A stretch of 47,348 nucleotides of DNA from CAZUCE01 sp964619265 (GTDB taxonomy: Bacteria > Planctomycetota > UBA1135 > GCA-002686595), in assembly GCA_964619265.1 (NCBI GenBank), contig CAZUCE010000034.1:1-47348 (forward strand), in the 5' to 3' direction. Shown in pieces: positions 24,305-32,822 of the stretch. How positions within the stretch are numbered: position 1 is the first letter of the stretch; each line of letters starts with the position of its first letter. Under the pieces are notes generated by a model, which was given only the letters and a program-made list of their open reading frames with translations, was not told the DNA's origin and did no database searches. The position numbers were made by a program, and so were the translations under genes.

Positions 24305-25678
24305 ATGCTCTCTCAACTACTGACTTGCTCGTCGATCACGGCAGCCGCCCTGACATTTTCGGTCTCCATGACCGCGTTCGCGCAGTCCTCGACCCCCGCG
24401 GGCCCTGCTGCTGGCGCACAACCCAGCCCCGTGACGCCTGCGAAGTATGTACCGGGAGCTCCGACGCTTCTGGCAGCGCCCGGAGTGGTTGTCGACCTCG
24501 TCAACAACGTGACGTACACCCAATACACAGGTTGTGGCACAGGCCCGATCCTGAACCCAGTAGCCTATGCCCTCAACATGGCCGGACCCGGTGACGTCGT
24601 CGGTGTCACCGGCGATCACCCGATTTTGTTCTTCCAGGCGAATCCCAGCAGCTGCAACCAAAATGCAGTCGGCTGGGGTGGAGGAGTCGTCCATGACGTC
24701 GATATCGTCGGGCTCGACAGCACAGCAGGGATCAACGGGGTCTTTTTCCAGGGAGACACCAGCCAGGCCAATGGTGGCGGAATTGACCGGGTCACGTTCC
24801 AGGGCTTGCGCCTTCACAACGAGGGTGGATCTCGTTCTCCCGTCCAGTCGGTGGGCAGCAAGCGCAATGGCCTGCTTCGCATCTACGACTGCTCGATCGA
24901 CGCAGACGACCCGACCGCCTGGGCAGGAAAGGGGATGAAGTTCGGTATGCGCCTGTACCTCACGAGTCTTGATGCGCGTGACAACATCTATCCCGTGGGA
25001 GCCCAAGAGCACAACATCTACATCGACTCACCCGGCTGGAACGGAGCCTACGACCCGTCGTTCATCGCCGTAAACAACAGGACCTTCGCCCCCACAGGTC
25101 GTACGGGGATCCAGGTCGTCAACCGCATGTTCCCTGCTGAATTGGACATCTGCAACCCCGGGCCCAACCCCGTCATCGGCTCTCCGGGCCTGGGCACGAT
25201 CTTGATCCGCAACAACCGACTGTTCGCTGATGCCTCCGCGGGCGGGGGTTCCACGGTGACGATCGCAGGACACCACGGCGACGTTTGGATTGAAGACAAC
25301 ACGCTTGGAGCCCTTGGTGGCGCCGGCGGAAGCGTCGACACCGGCGGAATCGTCATCTGGCAACCCTGCAACACCTGGACGAACGAGCCCGGCTTCGCCA
25401 CCAACTCTGTCCACATCCATGACAACCTGATCATCGGAACCGGGAGCCGCGCCAGTGTCGGGATCGCCTCGACCGGTTTGGCCTCAGTCGGCTTGAACAC
25501 CTTTAAGACCGCTGGAGAGGCTGTTCGCTTCAACCAAGTCGGCGAGACGCCCAACGGCATCGAGCTCCTTCCCGCCTCGACCATGGCGGGCTGGCAGCAG
25601 GGAGGCCCGAAGGCGTTCGACACCCTGTCCGGCGTCTACACGTCGCTGACCGACACGCAGATCGACACGCTCTACTAG
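24305..25678 (+). CDS. Secreted right-handed parallel beta-helix protein
   Basis: This 457-residue protein has a signal peptide (SITAAALTFSVSMTAFAQSS, cleavage after AFA). A Pro/Ala-rich linker leads to repeated short strands typical of parallel beta-helix proteins: DVDIVGLDSTAGINGVFFQG, IDRVTFQGLRLHN, GTILIRNNRLF, DVWIEDNTLGAL, SVHIHDNLIIGTG. The repeated N-N/D-N turns suggest asparagine ladders. Such folds occur in polysaccharide lyases, adhesins and surface proteins. No catalytic residues can be assigned. ATG 24305 is the start of the signal peptide. A hairpin follows the stop. Confidence 0.7.
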   Translation: MLSQLLTCSSITAAALTFSVSMTAFAQSSTPAGPAAGAQPSPVTPAKYVPGAPTLLAAPGVVVDLVNNVTYTQYTGCGTGPILNPVAYALNMAGPGDVVGVTGDHPILFFQANPSSCNQNAVGWGGGVVHDVDIVGLDSTAGINGVFFQGDTSQANGGGIDRVTFQGLRLHNEGGSRSPVQSVGSKRNGLLRIYDCSIDADDPTAWAGKGMKFGMRLYLTSLDARDNIYPVGAQEHNIYIDSPGWNGAYDPSFIAVNNRTFAPTGRTGIQVVNRMFPAELDICNPGPNPVIGSPGLGTILIRNNRLFADASAGGGSTVTIAGHHGDVWIEDNTLGALGGAGGSVDTGGIVIWQPCNTWTNEPGFATNSVHIHDNLIIGTGSRASVGIASTGLASVGLNTFKTAGEAVRFNQVGETPNGIELLPASTMAGWQQGGPKAFDTLSGVYTSLTDTQIDTLY

Positions 25679-25705
25679 AGCCCGAGCAAGCGCTCGAGGT
25701 GCTCT

Positions 25706-25738
25706 GGGCCCGAGGAGCCGACTGGGTTCCTCGGGCCC
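25706..25738. terminator. Bidirectional hairpin between convergent genes
   Basis: GGGCCCGAGGA (25706-25716) pairs perfectly with TCCTCGGGCCC (25728-25738) around an 11-nt loop. It lies between the stop of the beta-helix gene and the stop of rtcA. No T-run follows on either strand. Confidence 0.6.
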
Positions 25739-25742
25739 GCTA

Positions 25743-26825
25743 CTATTCCGAGCCTGGTTCGACCGAAACGCGATAGCGACCGGACTCGATCTCGTCGACC
25801 TCGAAAGAGGTTCCCAGCACGCCGGCGATCACTTCTGCGTTGGTGCGCGTGTGCAGGGACGGCTCGGTCGTGGTGAACGAGCCTCCTCCGGCCAGGGCCA
25901 GGGGCAGCAGGAGCTGATCGGCCAGGTGTTCTGAAACAGCGACCTTCGCGGAAGTGAATTTGCGGACGGCTTCGGCGAGCCCTCCGGCGACTTTTTCTGC
26001 GGAATGACCCCGGCGACCGTAGGCCTCCAGGATCACCCGGCGACCATCGTCCATCGGAACGTGAACGTGCACCACGTTTCCCGGGCCGACGCTCGCTTCG
26101 TCCCGGTGCTCGTGCAGGTTCTTGAGGCCGATGGCCAGCTTGGCCGCGAGCTGCTCGAGCTCGCGGCGCGCGACGGCCACGGGGATCCGTGAGGTCGTGG
26201 CGTGGGCGGTCATCGCACGCCGCACCGGCGCCGCATCGAGATGGACCGGAGCGAGGCGACCGGACTCGCCGAGCGGCGTGACCTTGAGCTTCACGTGCCC
26301 ACCGCCAGCGGGGTAGTACCCAGGTCGCAGCAGCTCGATCTGCGCGGTTGCGCCCATCGCGTGCAGCAACGGTAGGAAAGTCTGCTGCAAGAACACGATG
26401 CTCGGCGCCGCCAGCACGTCGGTTCCTCCCATCAGCTCGATCTCGCTGGGACCGTCTGCGAACAATAGAGGCCACAGGACGGTCTGAATGACCAGCGCGG
26501 TCGATCCCGCGGTGCCGATCTCGAATCGAGCCACGGTGGAAAAAAGCCCGGCCGGCTCGAAGCGAAGCTCGGTGGACGAGAGCTCCCCGCCCTCAACGCG
26601 CGCGCCGCTGGCGCGAGCGGCGGCCAGCACGCAGGTCAGGTGCTGACGCATGAGCCCGGGCTTGTTGCGGCCGGCGCGAATGCGGGTCAATTCGAGCGAA
26701 CGCCCCGTGAGGCAGGCCAGAGCCAGGCCGGTCCGCAAGACTTGCCCGCCACCTTCTCCCATGGCCCCATCCAGGACGATCGGACAAGCGGCTTGGCTGG
26801 AGAGAGGCGCAAAGGGGAGCTTCAT
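25743..26825 (-). CDS. rtcA: RNA 3'-terminal phosphate cyclase
   Basis: RtcA converts RNA 3'-phosphates to 2',3'-cyclic phosphates using ATP, making ends that RtcB can use. The 360-residue protein has the family N-terminus IVLDGAMGEGGGQVLRTGLALACLTG, the motif RAGRNKPGLMRQHLT, RPGYYPAGGGHVKLKV, and the active-site block SEHLADQLLLPLALAGGGSFTT, whose histidine is adenylylated in the E. coli enzyme. ATG 26825 is chosen because it places the start just before the conserved core. It lies 422 bp downstream of rtcB on the same strand; a hairpin with a T-run sits between them, so rtcA expression may be reduced or separately driven. Confidence 0.95.
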   Translation of the reverse strand: MKLPFAPLSSQAACPIVLDGAMGEGGGQVLRTGLALACLTGRSLELTRIRAGRNKPGLMRQHLTCVLAAARASGARVEGGELSSTELRFEPAGLFSTVARFEIGTAGSTALVIQTVLWPLLFADGPSEIELMGGTDVLAAPSIVFLQQTFLPLLHAMGATAQIELLRPGYYPAGGGHVKLKVTPLGESGRLAPVHLDAAPVRRAMTAHATTSRIPVAVARRELEQLAAKLAIGLKNLHEHRDEASVGPGNVVHVHVPMDDGRRVILEAYGRRGHSAEKVAGGLAEAVRKFTSAKVAVSEHLADQLLLPLALAGGGSFTTTEPSLHTRTNAEVIAGVLGTSFEVDEIESGRYRVSVEPGSE

Positions 26826-27247
26826 GGCGAAAGACACGATATCGGCGCGACAAGCGGGCCGTGCGAAGGGCGGAGGAGAGCGGGCAAGAAGTCGCTCCGG
26901 AACGAACGACCCACGCGATGGGCGAACGGCCCGGCGGCCCGAACCCATCGAGCACGAAGACTCGCGAGGTCTTTCGACCCGCAACTCTCGACTCGCGGTT
27001 CGGACCGCCCCGCGCGAGTCGCTGAACAGAAAGCGACCCGGTGTTCGTGAAGCGATGGCGATCGCGCTGGATCGCCGGGCAGGGGGACTTGCCCCGACTT
27101 AGGAGTGAATCGGCGCACGCCAAACCGGCGGGAAAAGCCGAAAGAGCCTGCAGGCCCTTCCGGCTAGGCAAGTGTGGATGCAGGCACACTTGCCCTGCTC
27201 GCCGCGCGATCGGTTCAAGGGGCGAGCCGGGCTAAGCCCGACTCCCT
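26826..27247 (-). other. 422-bp structured non-coding region between rtcB and rtcA
   Basis: No gene is seen here. Read on the minus strand (the direction of rtcB), three hairpins come in a row. GCTCGCC/GGCGAGC spans 27197-27227. GGCAAGTGTG/CACACTTGCC (perfect 10-bp stem, 8-nt loop) spans 27167-27194. The terminator-like hairpin follows at 27133-27165. The remaining ~300 bp before rtcA holds further G/C-rich dyads but no clear gene. In some Salmonella rtc operons this type of space encodes Y-RNA-like RNAs; I cannot show that here. Confidence 0.5.
27133..27165 (-). terminator. Intrinsic terminator or attenuator after rtcB
   Basis: On the minus strand AGCCGGAAGGGCCT pairs with the complementary arm through about 14 bp (two G-T pairs, centre CCTGCAGG) and is followed by TTTT. 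It lies about 80 nt after the rtcB stop and 310 nt before rtcA. Confidence 0.65.
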
Positions 27248-28465
27248 TCAACCCTTCACGCAGACGACCTGGCGCAGGGTGTGGACGACCTCGACCAGGT
27301 CTTCCTGCGCTTTCATGACGGCTTCGATGTCTTTGTAGGCCATGGGAATCTCGTCGATGACATCCTTGTCCTTGCGGCATTCGACGCCTTCGGTTGCGCG
27401 GACTTGGTCCTCAACCGTGAAGCGCCGCTTGGCTTCCCTGCGGGACATGACCCGCCCGGCGCCGTGGCTACAAGAATGGAAACTATCGGGGTTGCCCTTC
27501 CCGCGGACGATGAAGCTCTTGGCGCCCATCGAACCGGGAATGATGCCGAGATCGCCCTCGCCAGCACGCACCGCTCCTTTGCGGGTCACGAGCACCTCGT
27601 CGCCGAAGTGAACCTCGCGCTCCACGTAGTTGTGGTGACAGTTGACAACCATCTGGTCCGCACGAAACTCGCGGATTCCGCGCGTTTGTCGCGTCGCGCT
27701 GATGACGGCGGCCAGCATGAGCTCGCGGTTCTTGGCCGCGTAGTCCTGTGCGAAGCCGACGGCCTCAACGTAGTCGTCGAACGAGTTGGTTCCCTCGGTC
27801 AGGTAAGCCAGATCCTTGTGGGGCAGGCTCCCCAGCTCGTGCTCCAACTCGCGCTTAGCGCGCTCGATGAAGTACGTGCCGATTCGGTTGCCGATTCCTC
27901 GGCTGCCCGAGTGGAGCATGAACCAAACTCGGTCCGCCTCGTCCAGGCACACCTCGACGAAGTGATTCCCTCCGCCGAGGGTTCCGAGCTGCTTCGAGGG
28001 ATGCCGGTTTGTGATGGCCTTGGGGTGCTTCTCCGCAATCGCCGAGAAGCGATCTTCGAGGTTCTTCCAACCGTTGGTCACCGACTTGGGAGCGTCTTGC
28101 CAGGACCCTTGGTCCCGCTTGCCGCGCGTCATGCCGTGGGGGACGAACTTCTCGACGTTGCTGCGCAGCTCGCGCAGGGTGTCGGGCAGATCATCCGCCG
28201 TCAGCGTGGTTCGCGCGGCGCACATGCCGCAGCCGATGTCGACACCGACCGCCGCCGGAACGATCGCGCCCTTGGTCGGAACGACCGAGCCGATCGTGGC
28301 GCCCAGTCCGAAATGGACGTCGGGCATCGCGGCGATCCAGCGGTGCACGAACGGCAGTTGGGCCGTTTGACGGAGCTGGCGAATCGCGCCTTGGTCGACG
28401 TCAACGCCGTCGATCCAAGCTTTGATGGGGGCGCGTCCGCTCTCGAGGATGGTGGGTCCGCTCAT
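27248..28465 (-). CDS. rtcB: RNA-splicing ligase RtcB
   Basis: RtcB is a GTP- and Mn-dependent ligase that joins RNA 2',3'-cyclic phosphate or 3'-phosphate ends to 5'-OH ends. The 405-residue protein has all metal and guanylation motifs: GVDIGCGM with the metal-binding cysteine, LGGGNHFVEV, MLHSGSRGIGNRIG, VNCHHNYVERE, GIIPGSMGAKSFIVRGKG and SFHSCSHGAGRVMSRREAKR, whose histidine takes GMP. ATG 28465 lies at the beginning of the conserved region (MSGPTILESGRAPIKAWIDG). A sigma54-type promoter is predicted about 100 bp upstream, and the activator gene rtcR is divergent. Confidence 0.97.
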   Translation of the reverse strand: MSGPTILESGRAPIKAWIDGVDVDQGAIRQLRQTAQLPFVHRWIAAMPDVHFGLGATIGSVVPTKGAIVPAAVGVDIGCGMCAARTTLTADDLPDTLRELRSNVEKFVPHGMTRGKRDQGSWQDAPKSVTNGWKNLEDRFSAIAEKHPKAITNRHPSKQLGTLGGGNHFVEVCLDEADRVWFMLHSGSRGIGNRIGTYFIERAKRELEHELGSLPHKDLAYLTEGTNSFDDYVEAVGFAQDYAAKNRELMLAAVISATRQTRGIREFRADQMVVNCHHNYVEREVHFGDEVLVTRKGAVRAGEGDLGIIPGSMGAKSFIVRGKGNPDSFHSCSHGAGRVMSRREAKRRFTVEDQVRATEGVECRKDKDVIDEIPMAYKDIEAVMKAQEDLVEVVHTLRQVVCVKG

Positions 28466-28556
28466 GGCTGCTCCGGGTGGAAGTTGGGTGCGAGTCTCCG
28501 GCGCTGTGCCGAAGGTCCGTGCGCCGCTTCGAATCGTCGCAGCACGGGGATCCCTA

Positions 28557-28573
28557 GGCACGGAGCGTGCCGG
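28557..28573 (-). promoter_or_regulatory. Candidate sigma54 (-24/-12) promoter for rtcB
   Basis: The minus strand from 28573 reads CCGGCACGCTCCGTGCC. It has the required GG-N10-GC spacing (GG at 28571-28570, GC at 28559-28558) and GGCACG as in the consensus -24 element. The core GGCACG/CGTGCC is palindromic, so it also fits GG-N10-GC on the plus strand toward rtcR, and it could instead be a protein-binding dyad. Predicted transcript start is roughly 80 nt before the rtcB ATG. Confidence 0.6.
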
Positions 28574-28725
28574 CCCAGGTTCAGATCCCGCCTGGCGCCC
28601 CCACAGACCCGGGCAAACCACTGATTTGCAGGCACTTAGATCTAGAAGTTTCCCTCTTCGCCCGCGGGCACCTGTGGGGGCTGATTTGCGCCAAGCCCTA
28701 GAGAGTATATCCTCCGGGATAAGTC

Positions 28726-30387
28726 ATGAGCTCAGCGGATCACGCCAACCCGACCTCCGCCGAACGAGCGATTGCCGTCGCGAGCGTCGTGGGCAACAAG
28801 CTCGACGTCGGCGGCCGCCGCAACCGGTGGGACCGCTGGCGCCCCAGCGTGGCGATCTGCCAACAGCCGGATCTGCTCGTCGCCCGCTACGACCTGCTGC
28901 ACTACCGCCGCGACGAACGGCTTGCCAAGCAGATCGAAGCGGATATCCGCACCGTCTCCCCCTCCACCGAGGTCGCCCGACACGCGCTCGACATCAACGA
29001 CCCCTGGGATCTGGAACAGGTTTACGAAGCCCTGTTCGCGTTTGCCGCCGAACGGAATGTGGATCCCGAGCAGGAGGACCTGCTGGTGAACATGTCGACC
29101 GGTACCCACATCTGGCAGATCTGCCTGTTCCTGCTGGTCGAAGCGCGCCTACTGCCCGGCCAGCTCCTGCAGATGCGCCCGCCGATGCTGGCCGAAGAAG
29201 GCGTCGAGGGCAGCCACGTTCGGATCGACCTGGACCTAGCCCGCTACGACCGGATCGCACGCCGCTTCGAGGATCGCCGGGCCAGCGCCACCTCGGTCCT
29301 GAAAGCCGGGATCCCCACCCGCAATGCGGACTTCAACGCACTGGTCGAACAGCTCGAGCGCGTCGCCGAGGGCTCGCGCGACCCGATCCTCTTGCTGGGC
29401 CCAACCGGAGCTGGCAAGAGCCAACTCGTTCGCCAGCTCTACGAACTCAAACGCTCGCGTCACGAACTCAGCGGTTCGTTCGTCGAGGTCAACTGCGCCA
29501 CCCTGCGTGGCGATTCGGCCTCCTCGGCCCTGTTCGGGCACCAGCGCGGCGCCTTCACCGGCGCAGAATCCGCGCGTGAGGGGCTCCTGCGCGCCGCGGA
29601 CGGAGGCCTGCTGTTCCTGGACGAGATCGGCGAGCTCGGGCTCGACGAACAGGCCATGTTGCTGCGTGCGATCGAAGAAGGCACCTTCCTCCCGCTCGGC
29701 GCCGACAAGCCGGTGCACAGCCAGTTCCAGCTGGCCTGCGGGACCAACCGCGACCTCGGCGTCGAAGTCGTCGCCGGTCGATTCCGCGACGACCTGCTGG
29801 CCCGCATCGATCTGTGGACCTTCCGCCTCCCCTCCTTACGCGAGCGACTCGAGGACGTCGAGCCCAACCTCGATCACGCACTCGAAGCCGAATCCCGGCG
29901 CCGCGACGGCAAGGTCACGTTCAACTCCGAAGCCCGCCGCCGCTACCTGGAATTCGCTACCCACCCCGCCGCCCGCTGGACCCGCAACTTCCGCGACCTG
30001 AACGGCAGCGTTGCGCGCATGGCCACCCTGGCCAACGCGGGCCGCATCGATCGCGAAACCGTCGACGCCGAGATCGAACGTCTTGAGCGCACCTGGAAAC
30101 CTGCCGGCGAGTCCACGACCCCTGGCGCCTTCGCCGATCCCCGTGACGCGGCCACCCCCCTGGTCCAAGAACACCTCGGCGCGCAAACGGCCGAGCTAGA
30201 CTTGTTCGATCGACTCCAACTCGAGCAGGTCCTGCGCGTGTGCGCGATGTCCAAAAGCCTCTCCGAAGCCGGCCGCACGCTGTTCGATCGCTCCCGCGAG
30301 CGCCGCGCGAGCACCAACGACGCCGACCGGCTCCGCAAGTTCCTCACCCGCTTCGGCATCGACTCGCGCACTACACTGCGGCCATGA
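28726..30387 (+). CDS. rtcR: RtcR, sigma54-dependent activator with CARF-like sensor domain
   Basis: RtcR activates the rtcBA operon with sigma54 RNA polymerase. The 553-residue protein has the RtcR N-terminal CARF-like domain (about residues 10-185; LVNMSTGTHIWQICLFLLVEA is the typical nucleotide-binding strand-loop), proposed in other bacteria to sense RNA fragments or cyclic-phosphate ends. The AAA+ domain follows, with Walker A GPTGAGKS (225-232), the sigma54-contact loop GAFTGA (275-280) and Walker B GLLFLDEIGEL. The C-terminal region (EQVLRVCAMSKSLSEAGRTLFDRSRER) is consistent with a DNA-binding helix-turn-helix. It is divergent from rtcB across 260 bp, and its stop overlaps the DUF5063-like gene's ATG by 4 bp. 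Confidence 0.95.
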   Translation: MSSADHANPTSAERAIAVASVVGNKLDVGGRRNRWDRWRPSVAICQQPDLLVARYDLLHYRRDERLAKQIEADIRTVSPSTEVARHALDINDPWDLEQVYEALFAFAAERNVDPEQEDLLVNMSTGTHIWQICLFLLVEARLLPGQLLQMRPPMLAEEGVEGSHVRIDLDLARYDRIARRFEDRRASATSVLKAGIPTRNADFNALVEQLERVAEGSRDPILLLGPTGAGKSQLVRQLYELKRSRHELSGSFVEVNCATLRGDSASSALFGHQRGAFTGAESAREGLLRAADGGLLFLDEIGELGLDEQAMLLRAIEEGTFLPLGADKPVHSQFQLACGTNRDLGVEVVAGRFRDDLLARIDLWTFRLPSLRERLEDVEPNLDHALEAESRRRDGKVTFNSEARRRYLEFATHPAARWTRNFRDLNGSVARMATLANAGRIDRETVDAEIERLERTWKPAGESTTPGAFADPRDAATPLVQEHLGAQTAELDLFDRLQLEQVLRVCAMSKSLSEAGRTLFDRSRERRASTNDADRLRKFLTRFGIDSRTTLRP

Positions 30388-30863
30388 CCCGCACGTCCCA
30401 TCCGGACCTCGAAGCCGCCGTCGACCAAACCCTCGCCATCGTCCTCGACCCCAAGCCACTTCCCGAAGCGCGGCTGCTCGAGCTCGTTCACGCCCTGGAT
30501 CGCCTCGCTCTGGCCGTTCACCCCATCGACCCAAACGGCTCCACCGAGGACATCCCCGGCGAAGCGGTCCAACCCGTCACCAGGAAGCAGATCGCTGCGC
30601 GCTTCCCGATGCTCGGCCTGTACGCCGTCTTGATCCCCCCCGATCCGAACGACAGCGCGGAGGCTCTCGTCGATCCAAGCTCCGGGATCGGCGATGCCAT
30701 CGACGACCTCCTCGACATCGCAAACGACCTTTGCGAGGCGGAGTGGCTACGCCGAAACGCCAGCCGCGCTGCCTGGGTCGAGTCGGTCCAATTCACGTTC
30801 CGCACGCACTGGGGACGTCACCTCCGCGATCTGCAGGGGCACCTCCACGACATGGCCTTCTAA
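30384..30863 (+). CDS. DUF5063-like protein coupled to rtcR
   Basis: This 159-residue protein has no signal or membrane segment. The C-terminal part (DDLLDIANDLCEAEWLRRNA, then ESVQFTFRTHWGRHLRDLQGHLHDM) resembles the DUF5063 ending in which a W-x-x-F-x-x-x-x-HWGRH block is conserved. The N-terminal half is helical (ALDRLALAVHPIDPN, ARFPMLGLYAVLIPPDPNDSAE). Function is unknown in the family as far as I know. ATG 30384 overlaps the rtcR stop (ATGA), so it is translationally coupled to the regulator. That suggests a part in RtcR control or RNA repair, but this is inference from position only. Confidence 0.75.
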   Translation: MTRTSHPDLEAAVDQTLAIVLDPKPLPEARLLELVHALDRLALAVHPIDPNGSTEDIPGEAVQPVTRKQIAARFPMLGLYAVLIPPDPNDSAEALVDPSSGIGDAIDDLLDIANDLCEAEWLRRNASRAAWVESVQFTFRTHWGRHLRDLQGHLHDMAF

Positions 30864-30941
30864 ACCGGCGAACCACGCTCTTTCCTGAACCAGTGTAGAA
30901 TTCAAGGAGCCCGCCACGCTCGACCACGCTTGCCCGCCCCC

Positions 30942-32498
30942 ATGCGACTTTTACAACTTGAGCTGACTGCCTTCGCCCTCGCGCTGGCCTCCGCCCACTC
31001 CGAGGCCTGCCCTCAAGTCCTCGAGAGCGCGATCGTGCCGCTCGCGACCCAACTCGATGGCAATCCAGCCAGCGCCGGAGAACTGTGGATCGGCGGGGAC
31101 GAATTGCTCGTCGCTTCACCTTTCGAAGACGAAGTGCTGCGCTTCGAACGCCTGGCCGACGGATCCTGGAGTCAGGTAAGCTCGATCTTCTCGATCTGGA
31201 GCGACGGCGGAGTCCTGCAGCTCTTCGGAGCCTCCATCTCAATCGACGGATCCCGCGCGGCGTTCGCCCAAACCCAGTACTTCGAGGGTGGCGTCGCCCT
31301 CTACACGCGCGACACAAACGGCGACTGGCAGCCGGATACGATCATCGGCCCGTTGCCCGGGGCGAGCAATCAGTTCGCCAATCGGATCGCCCTTTCCGAA
31401 AACCGATTGATGATCGCAGATTCCTCAGCGGGCTCGGGAGGCGTCGTCTACGCGGGAGACGAAGTCGCCCCGGGGAACTGGCAGTTTGCCCAGCTCGAGC
31501 CAACCGGTGGGGGCGTCTCGTTCGGACGCGACGAGATCGTCTTTGCAGGCAATCAGGTCCTGATCGGCGACAGCCTCGACGACCAGTTCGGCTTTCAATC
31601 CGGCGCCGTTTATGTGTTCGAGGAATCGGGGACAGGTTCGTGGGCCGAGCGACAAAAACTCACGGCCTCGGATGCGACCTCGGCCGAGTCGTTCGGATCC
31701 TCGATCGCCGTGTCCGGCGACACGGCCGTCATCGGCGCCGCGTTCTCGGACTCACTCGGCAATGGCTCAGGCGCCGCGTACGTATTCGAACGACAGGCGG
31801 ACGGCACTTGGCTGGAGTCCCAGAAGCTCCTGCCTTCCGACCTAGAGCCCGGAGACACCTTCGGCAACGACGTTGCGATTCAGGGTGAACTTCTACTGGT
31901 TGGAGCGGCGGAGAAGGATGACGCCGGTAGTGATGCCGGTGCCGTCTATGTCTTCCAGCGCCAGCTCGGTACCTGGGTCCAGATCCAGAAGCTGTTTGCC
32001 AGCGACGCTTCGAACAACGCGTCGTTCGGGCATCGCCTCCACCTCAGCTCGGATCGCGCCGTGATCAGCCTCCAGTCCGATCCTGCGGTTTACGTGCTCG
32101 ACCCGAACCTGCTCGCCTCTCCCACTGGGCTTTCGCTCACCGCGGGTGGAAACCAGACGCTGGACCTGCAGGCCGGCAGCGAACACTCAGGCGAACTCTA
32201 TTTGGTGCTCGGCTCCGCGACAGGAAGCGTCCCCGGCCTGGCGGTCGCGCCAGTCTTTCTACCTCTGAACTGGGATGCCTACTCCGCGCTCTCCCTCCAA
32301 CAGGCCGGTCAGGGGATCTTCCAAGACACCCTCGGATTTCTCGACCCGAGCGGCACCGGGACCGCCCGGATTCAAATCCCTCCTTTGTCGAACCCTGCTC
32401 TGGCCGGGCTCGAGTTGCGGCACGCCTTCCTGACGATCACGTTGCTTGGACAAGTGAGTTTCGCCAGCAACGCGACTTCGCTTCAACTGCTCCCCTAG
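30942..32498 (+). CDS. Secreted FG-GAP beta-propeller protein
   Basis: This 518-residue protein has an N-terminal signal-like segment (LLQLELTAFALALASAHSEA). Integrin-type FG-GAP repeats run from about residue 45 to 370, for example ESFGSSIAVSGDTAVIGAAFSDSLGNGSGAAYVFERQADGTWLESQKL and DTFGNDVAIQGELLLVGAAEKDDAGSDAGAVYVFQRQLGTWVQIQKL. The last ~140 residues (LTAGGNQTLDLQAGSEHSGELYLVLGSATGSVPG, LGFLDPSGTGTARIQIPPL) form a separate beta-rich domain that I associate with secreted proteins of deep-branching marine planctomycetes. It is probably a surface or secreted binding protein. ATG 30942 is used; TTG 30930 is an alternative. Confidence 0.82.
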   Translation: MRLLQLELTAFALALASAHSEACPQVLESAIVPLATQLDGNPASAGELWIGGDELLVASPFEDEVLRFERLADGSWSQVSSIFSIWSDGGVLQLFGASISIDGSRAAFAQTQYFEGGVALYTRDTNGDWQPDTIIGPLPGASNQFANRIALSENRLMIADSSAGSGGVVYAGDEVAPGNWQFAQLEPTGGGVSFGRDEIVFAGNQVLIGDSLDDQFGFQSGAVYVFEESGTGSWAERQKLTASDATSAESFGSSIAVSGDTAVIGAAFSDSLGNGSGAAYVFERQADGTWLESQKLLPSDLEPGDTFGNDVAIQGELLLVGAAEKDDAGSDAGAVYVFQRQLGTWVQIQKLFASDASNNASFGHRLHLSSDRAVISLQSDPAVYVLDPNLLASPTGLSLTAGGNQTLDLQAGSEHSGELYLVLGSATGSVPGLAVAPVFLPLNWDAYSALSLQQAGQGIFQDTLGFLDPSGTGTARIQIPPLSNPALAGLELRHAFLTITLLGQVSFASNATSLQLLP

Positions 32499-32655
32499 CA
32501 GCCCGCAGCAGCCGCTTCCCGAAGCAACCAGACTCTCGGTCGTAGGTTGGGCCACGCCGGCCTGCCCTGGCACCCCGGGGTCGCCGCTCGATCCATCTCA
32601 ACCCCTCGACAGGGGCTCGCCGGGAGCCGAGTGCCCGCTGGGGCTGAAGGGTGCG

Positions 32656-32731
32656 TGGTGGGCCATACTGGACTCGAACCAGTAACTTCCACGCTGTGAA
32701 CATGGCACTCTACCAATTGAGTTAATGGCCC
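32656..32731 (-). tRNA. tRNA-Val (anticodon CAC)
   Basis: The minus strand folds as a full cloverleaf. The acceptor stem is GGGCCAT with ATGGCCC, the D arm is ACTC-AATTGGTA-GAGT, the anticodon stem is CCATG/CGTGG, and the loop TTCACAG carries anticodon CAC. The T arm is ACTGG-TTCGAGT-CCAGT. The discriminator A is at 32659, and CCA appears encoded at 32658-32656. No other tRNA is adjacent. Confidence 0.95.
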
Positions 32732-32822
32732 TGTTCTTCCGGTGAGGGAAGGCCGGAGAGCTTAGGCAGCGGCGCCGGGGGGCGCAAGAGTCAGGCGCCG
32801 CCCAGCGTCCGAGCCTGGCTTC

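Noticed and set aside
27281..28624. Plus-strand open frame of 447 codons opposite rtcB
   Set aside because: It is the mirror of the rtcB coding sequence and shows no family motif; rtcB itself is fully supported.
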